Shown one piece after another: positions 60,768 to 64,000 of a stretch of 64,000 nt of DNA. Position numbers and translations under genes: made by a program. The notes beneath the pieces are model-generated. The model was not told the origin of the DNA and made no database searches. It was given only the letters and a program-made list of their open reading frames with translations. Numbering within the stretch: the first letter of the stretch is position 1; each line of letters begins with the position of its first letter. This DNA is from Alphaproteobacteria bacterium (GTDB lineage: Bacteria > Pseudomonadota > Alphaproteobacteria > Acetobacterales > Acetobacteraceae): positions 1 through 64,000 of the forward strand of contig JADZEB010000023.1 in NCBI GenBank assembly GCA_020850755.1. Reading direction: 5' to 3'.

Positions 60768-63194
60768 ATGTCCGGTATCACCGATCTTCGCCTTGCCGCC
60801 GACGCCGCGACCGCGCCCGAGCCAGAGCGGCTGCGCATCCTGCGCGCGCTGGAGAAGAAGCTGCTCTGGCTCTCGGCCTGGCAGATCCACAATGCCAACC
60901 ATATCCGCCCCAGCCGCGACGGGCTGAAGGTGGGCGGGCACCAGGCGAGCTGCGCCTCGGTGATCAGCATCATGACGGCCCTGTTCTTCGACCTGTTGCG
61001 CCCGCAGGACCGCATCGCGGTGAAGCCGCATGCCGGGCCGGTGTTCCATGCCATCAACTACCTGCTCGGGCGCGAGCGGGTGGAGCGGATGCAGATGTTG
61101 CGCCAGGTGGGCGGCGTGCAGAGCTATCCGAGCCGGGTCAAGGACGGGCCGGAGGTCGATTTCTCCACCGGCTCGGTCGGCCTTGGCGTGGCCATGACCA
61201 CCTTCGCCACGCTGGTGCAGGACTATATCCGCCTTAAGGGCATGGCGCCGGCGGGCTCGAAGGCGGGCCGGACGGTGGCGATCGTGGGCGATGCCGAGCT
61301 CGACGAAGGCAACATCTACGAGGCGCTGCTGGAAGGCTGGAAGCACGACATCCGCGATTGCTGGTGGATCATCGACTACAACCGCCAGAGCCTGGACAGC
61401 ATCGTTCCCGACCGGCTGTTCAACCGCATCAAGGGCCTGTTCGGCGACATGGGCTGGCAGGTCCATACGCTGAAATACGGCAAGCTGCTCCAGGCCGCCT
61501 TCACCCGCCCGGGCGGCGAGGCGCTGCGCCAGTGGATCGATGACTGCCCCAACTCGCTCTATTCGGCGCTGACCTTCCAGGGCGGGCCGGCTTGGCGCGA
61601 ATACCTCGTCACCGATCTCGGCCGCGAGAAGGGCGTGCGCGAGCTGATCGACGGCCTGGACGATGCCGCGCTGCACCGGCTGATGACCAATCTCGGCGGG
61701 CACGACATCGAATACCTGCTCGAAAGCCTGCGCGCGGTGGCCGGCGCGGATGACCGCCCGACCTGCTTCATCGCCTACACGATCAAGGGCATGGGCCTGC
61801 CCTTCGCCGGGCACAAGGACAACCATGCCGGACTGATGACCAAGGAGCAGATGGCCGGCTTCAAGCAGGAGATGGGCATCGCCGACGGCCAGGAATGGGA
61901 TAAGTTCGCCGGCCTCGACGTGCCGGTCGAGGCGCTGGAGGAGTTCCTGCGCACCGTGCCCTACGCCCAGCCCTTCCCTGAGGACGCGGCGGCCGGGCGC
62001 AGGGTGGTGGGTCGCCGCCGCTCGGCCCCCGTCATCCCGGTGCCGGCGCGGCTCTCCTTCCCCAAGCCCGGCGCGCGCAAGATGTCCACGCAGGAGGGCT
62101 TCGGCCAGATCCTGTCCGAGATCGGGCGCGAGGATACGGAATTCGCGCGCGCCATCGTCACCACCTCGCCCGACGTGACGGTGAGCACCAATCTCGGCCC
62201 CTGGGTGAACCGCCGTGGCGTCTTCGCCCGCAAGGTGCAGAACGATGTCTTCCGTGACCGCAAGGTGGTCTCGGCGCAGAAATGGGTGATGAACCCGGAC
62301 GGGCAGCATATCGAGCTCGGCATCGCCGAGCAGAACCTGTTCCTGCTGCTGGCGACACTCGGCCTGTCGCACGACCTGTTCGGCACGCGCCTGTTGCCGG
62401 TGGGCACCCTTTACGACCCGTTCATCAAGCGCGGCCTCGATTGCCTGAACTATGCCTGCTACCAGGATGCGCGCTTCATGATGGTGGCCACGCCCTCGGG
62501 CGTGACGCTGGCGCCCGAGGGCGGGCAGCACCAGGCCTTCTATACGACCCTGATCGGCATGGGCCAGGACCGCATGGCCTATTTCGAGCCGGCCTATGTC
62601 GATGAACTGGCCGCCATCATGGGCTGGGGCTTCCGCCACATGCAGGCCCCGGAAGGCGAGGGGGGCTCGGTGATGCTGCGCCTGTCCACCCGCGGCCTCG
62701 CCCAGCCCGAGCGCAGCCTGGACGATGCCGCCGCCGCGGCCGTGATCGAGGGTGCCTACTGGGCGGTGCCGCCGGCCGAGGGGGCGGCGCTGGCGCTGGT
62801 CTATCAGGGCGCGGTCGCGCCCGAGGCGCTTGCCGCCTTCGAGGAGATCAGGACCGAGGTGCCGGGGGCGGGCCTGCTCGCCGTCACCTCTGCCGACCGG
62901 CTGCATGCCGGCTGGCTCGCCGCGCAGCGCGCGCGGGCCAGGGGCGAGCGCGGGGCGCAATCCTGGATCGAGGGGCTGCTCGGCGCCCTGCCGCGCGAGG
63001 CGGCGCTGGTGACGGTGCTGGACGGCCACCCGCTGACCTTCTCCTGGCTCGGCTCGGTGTGCGGGCAGCGCGTCCATCCGCTCGGGATCGACCGGTTCGG
63101 CCAGTCGGGCGACCTGCCCGACCTCTACCGGCTCTATGGCCTCGACCTGGAGGCGATCCTGGGCGCCGCCGCCCAGGGATTGCTGGAGCGCTAG
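60768..63194 (+). CDS. AceE-type homodimeric 2-oxoacid dehydrogenase E1 / transketolase-like protein
   Basis: 808 residues from ATG 60768, shorter than AceE (about 885). The N-terminal ThDP half has KPHAGPVFHAINYL, GDAELDEGNIYEAL and a DYNRQSLD segment corresponding to AceE's NCNLQRLD; the second half has the transketolase-like IELGIAEQNLF. It should decarboxylate pyruvate or a similar 2-oxo acid, but no E2 or E3 gene adjoins it. A ketolase activity on its own is also possible. The heterotetrameric E1 encoded at 7.0-9.1 kb is unrelated in architecture. Confidence 0.8.
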   Translation: MSGITDLRLAADAATAPEPERLRILRALEKKLLWLSAWQIHNANHIRPSRDGLKVGGHQASCASVISIMTALFFDLLRPQDRIAVKPHAGPVFHAINYLLGRERVERMQMLRQVGGVQSYPSRVKDGPEVDFSTGSVGLGVAMTTFATLVQDYIRLKGMAPAGSKAGRTVAIVGDAELDEGNIYEALLEGWKHDIRDCWWIIDYNRQSLDSIVPDRLFNRIKGLFGDMGWQVHTLKYGKLLQAAFTRPGGEALRQWIDDCPNSLYSALTFQGGPAWREYLVTDLGREKGVRELIDGLDDAALHRLMTNLGGHDIEYLLESLRAVAGADDRPTCFIAYTIKGMGLPFAGHKDNHAGLMTKEQMAGFKQEMGIADGQEWDKFAGLDVPVEALEEFLRTVPYAQPFPEDAAAGRRVVGRRRSAPVIPVPARLSFPKPGARKMSTQEGFGQILSEIGREDTEFARAIVTTSPDVTVSTNLGPWVNRRGVFARKVQNDVFRDRKVVSAQKWVMNPDGQHIELGIAEQNLFLLLATLGLSHDLFGTRLLPVGTLYDPFIKRGLDCLNYACYQDARFMMVATPSGVTLAPEGGQHQAFYTTLIGMGQDRMAYFEPAYVDELAAIMGWGFRHMQAPEGEGGSVMLRLSTRGLAQPERSLDDAAAAAVIEGAYWAVPPAEGAALALVYQGAVAPEALAAFEEIRTEVPGAGLLAVTSADRLHAGWLAAQRARARGERGAQSWIEGLLGALPREAALVTVLDGHPLTFSWLGSVCGQRVHPLGIDRFGQSGDLPDLYRLYGLDLEAILGAAAQGLLER

Positions 63195-63250
63195 CCGAGC
63201 GCGGAGGGGGAGTTCCGGCCCTGCACCGCGCCGGGGCGGGTCGCGGCGTA

Positions 63251-63277
63251 TTGCACCGCGGCGTTTCGTGCTATACA
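63251..63277 (+). promoter_or_regulatory. Possible promoter of tRNA-Leu
   Basis: TTGCAC (63251-63256) and TATACA (63272-63277) resemble -35 and -10 boxes with a short 15-base spacer. They sit about 73 bp before the tRNA. The spacing is below optimum, so this is tentative. Confidence 0.35.
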
Positions 63278-63349
63278 CCGCCGCCTTCGCGGCCGGGGCG
63301 TCCGATGGGCGGCCTAGTGGGCTGTCCAGGACGCAGCCTGTCTGGTGCC

Positions 63350-63434
63350 GCGGGCGTGGCGGAACTGGCAGACGCGCCGGATTTAGGTTCCGGTGACGCA
63401 AGTCGTGGGGGTTCAAATCCCTCCGCCCGCACCA
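63350..63434 (+). tRNA. tRNA-Leu (anticodon UAG)
   Basis: 85 nt including an encoded CCA. The acceptor stem GCGGGCG pairs with CGCCCGC. The anticodon arm CCGGA-TTTAGGT-TCCGG gives anticodon TAG, and the T-loop TTCAAAT is normal. A long variable arm (class II) between the anticodon and T arms supports leucine. It lies between the AceE-type gene and trigger factor. Confidence 0.95.
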
Positions 63435-63561
63435 GGCTTCAGGCGCCCGCCTTTCCTGCCGGTTGGCCAGGGAAGGCACGCCACCCAATCCCCGGCCCGC
63501 CGGGACAGGATCTGGGCCACCCGACGCCGGGCGTGCCCGCGAGCAGGAGTTGCAACGTCCG

Positions 63562-64000
63562 ATGCAGGTCACCGAAACCAGCGCCGAGGGCCTGAAGCGC
63601 GCCTTCAAGGTCGTGTTTCCCGCCGCCGATATCGAGGCCCGCGCCGACGCCAAGCTGGACGAGCTTGGCAAGACGCTGCGCCTGCCCGGCTTCCGCCCCG
63701 GCAAGGTGCCGAAGCCGCTGGTCAAGCAGCGCTATGGCGGCCAGGTGCTGAGCGAGGTGCTGCAGGACACGGTCAACGACGCGACGCGCCAGGTGGTGTC
63801 CGATCGCGGGCTGAAGCCCGCGCTCCAGCCCAAGATCGAGATCACCCGCTTCGACCAGGGCCAGGAGTTCGAGTTCACCGTCGCGGTCGAGGTGCTGCCG
63901 GAGATCAAGCTGCCCAACCTCAAGGAGGTGAAGCTTGAGCGCATGACGGCCGAGCCCGAGGAAAGCGCCATGCAGAAGGCGCTCGACGACATCGCCGCGC
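63562..64000 (+). CDS. tig: Trigger factor (5' part; continues beyond window)
   Basis: 146 codons are visible from ATG 63562 (MQVTETSAEGLKRAFKVV). The N-terminal ribosome-binding domain carries the signature GFRPGKVP (43-50), and the start of the following linker (FTVAVEVLPEIKLPNL) is seen. It is the ribosome-associated chaperone and prolyl isomerase. AGGAG lies some 12 bases before the ATG. In many bacteria clpP, clpX and lon follow, which would be outside this window. Confidence 0.92.
   Translation, partial: MQVTETSAEGLKRAFKVVFPAADIEARADAKLDELGKTLRLPGFRPGKVPKPLVKQRYGGQVLSEVLQDTVNDATRQVVSDRGLKPALQPKIEITRFDQGQEFEFTVAVEVLPEIKLPNLKEVKLERMTAEPEESAMQKALDDIAA

Noticed and set aside
60558..63725. 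A 1055-codon open frame on the minus strand
   Set aside because: It is antisense to the AceE-type gene and tRNA-Leu. Its translation is a low-complexity mix of Arg, Ala, His and Gly with no family motifs, an artefact of high GC content.

Overview
The window is very GC-rich chromosomal DNA (about 70% by eye) with tightly packed, often overlapping genes. It carries no rRNA, CRISPR array, prophage or recognisable insertion sequence. The gene content points to an aerobic alphaproteobacterium, most likely of the Acetobacteraceae/Rhodospirillales type: orphan TctC/Bug binding proteins, hydantoinase A/B, a TRAP transporter, malonyl-CoA decarboxylase, sulfite dehydrogenase with its cytochrome c, LpxB and separate SecD/SecF. 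The family placement is inference; there is no rRNA here to confirm it.

Layout. 1-4.7 kb: the 5' part of a secreted CAP-domain/RTX protein, a phytanoyl-CoA dioxygenase homologue diverging from an atypical SDR, and a ketopantoate-reductase-like enzyme. 4.7-9.1 kb (minus strand): a branched-chain 2-oxoacid dehydrogenase operon (E1 alpha, E1 beta, E2) ending in leucine-dehydrogenase-type deaminase; together they oxidise branched-chain amino acids to acyl-CoAs, with E3 encoded elsewhere. 9.2-11.8 kb (plus): a ribosome-hibernation/cold-shock fusion followed by a stand-alone primase-polymerase, then a DUF389 membrane protein whose start lies in an RNA hairpin. 12.2-20.0 kb (minus): a catabolic block with HMG-CoA-lyase family enzyme, TRAP transporter, FadH-type reductase, a racemase-fold protein and a LysR regulator. 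20.3-25.7 kb: an unusual His/Cys (clan CD-like) protein, a small winged-helix-like protein, a frameshifted glycosyltransferase, adenine deaminase, and a Bug binding protein coupled to a small membrane protein.

25.8-36.9 kb: TetR plus FAD-dependent 2-hydroxyacid dehydrogenase, a class III aminotransferase, and a five-gene operon (Bug protein, ThDP enzyme, ferredoxin-like barrel protein, HyuA, HyuB). 36.9-46.8 kb: glycosyltransferase, secDF, a Gfo/Idh oxidoreductase, the translationally coupled chain GNAT-nitrilase-M20 peptidase-LpxB, and a SemiSWEET. 46.8-49.1 kb: a zinc-homeostasis locus (COG0523 GTPase and hisI diverging from zur). 49.2-52.8 kb (minus): nudix-alaX-sseA-metC. 53-57.5 kb: a DMT exporter, CopD-like protein, orphan ParA with a perfect palindrome upstream, and sulfite dehydrogenase SorA/SorB. 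57.6-64 kb (plus): NAD(P)HX repair enzyme, malonyl-CoA decarboxylase, an AceE-type homodimeric E1, tRNA-Leu(UAG) and the start of trigger factor.

Most striking are three copies of a 130-131 bp intergenic element (29.4, 42.0 and 46.3 kb). Each begins with CTAG and two end with CTAG. Each folds into two hairpins whose pairing is largely kept despite sequence change, and at two loci the terminal CTAGs supply the stop codons of both convergent neighbours. Other items of interest are the stand-alone C80/caspase-like protein, the zinc locus, and two enzyme-fold proteins that lack their family's catalytic residues.
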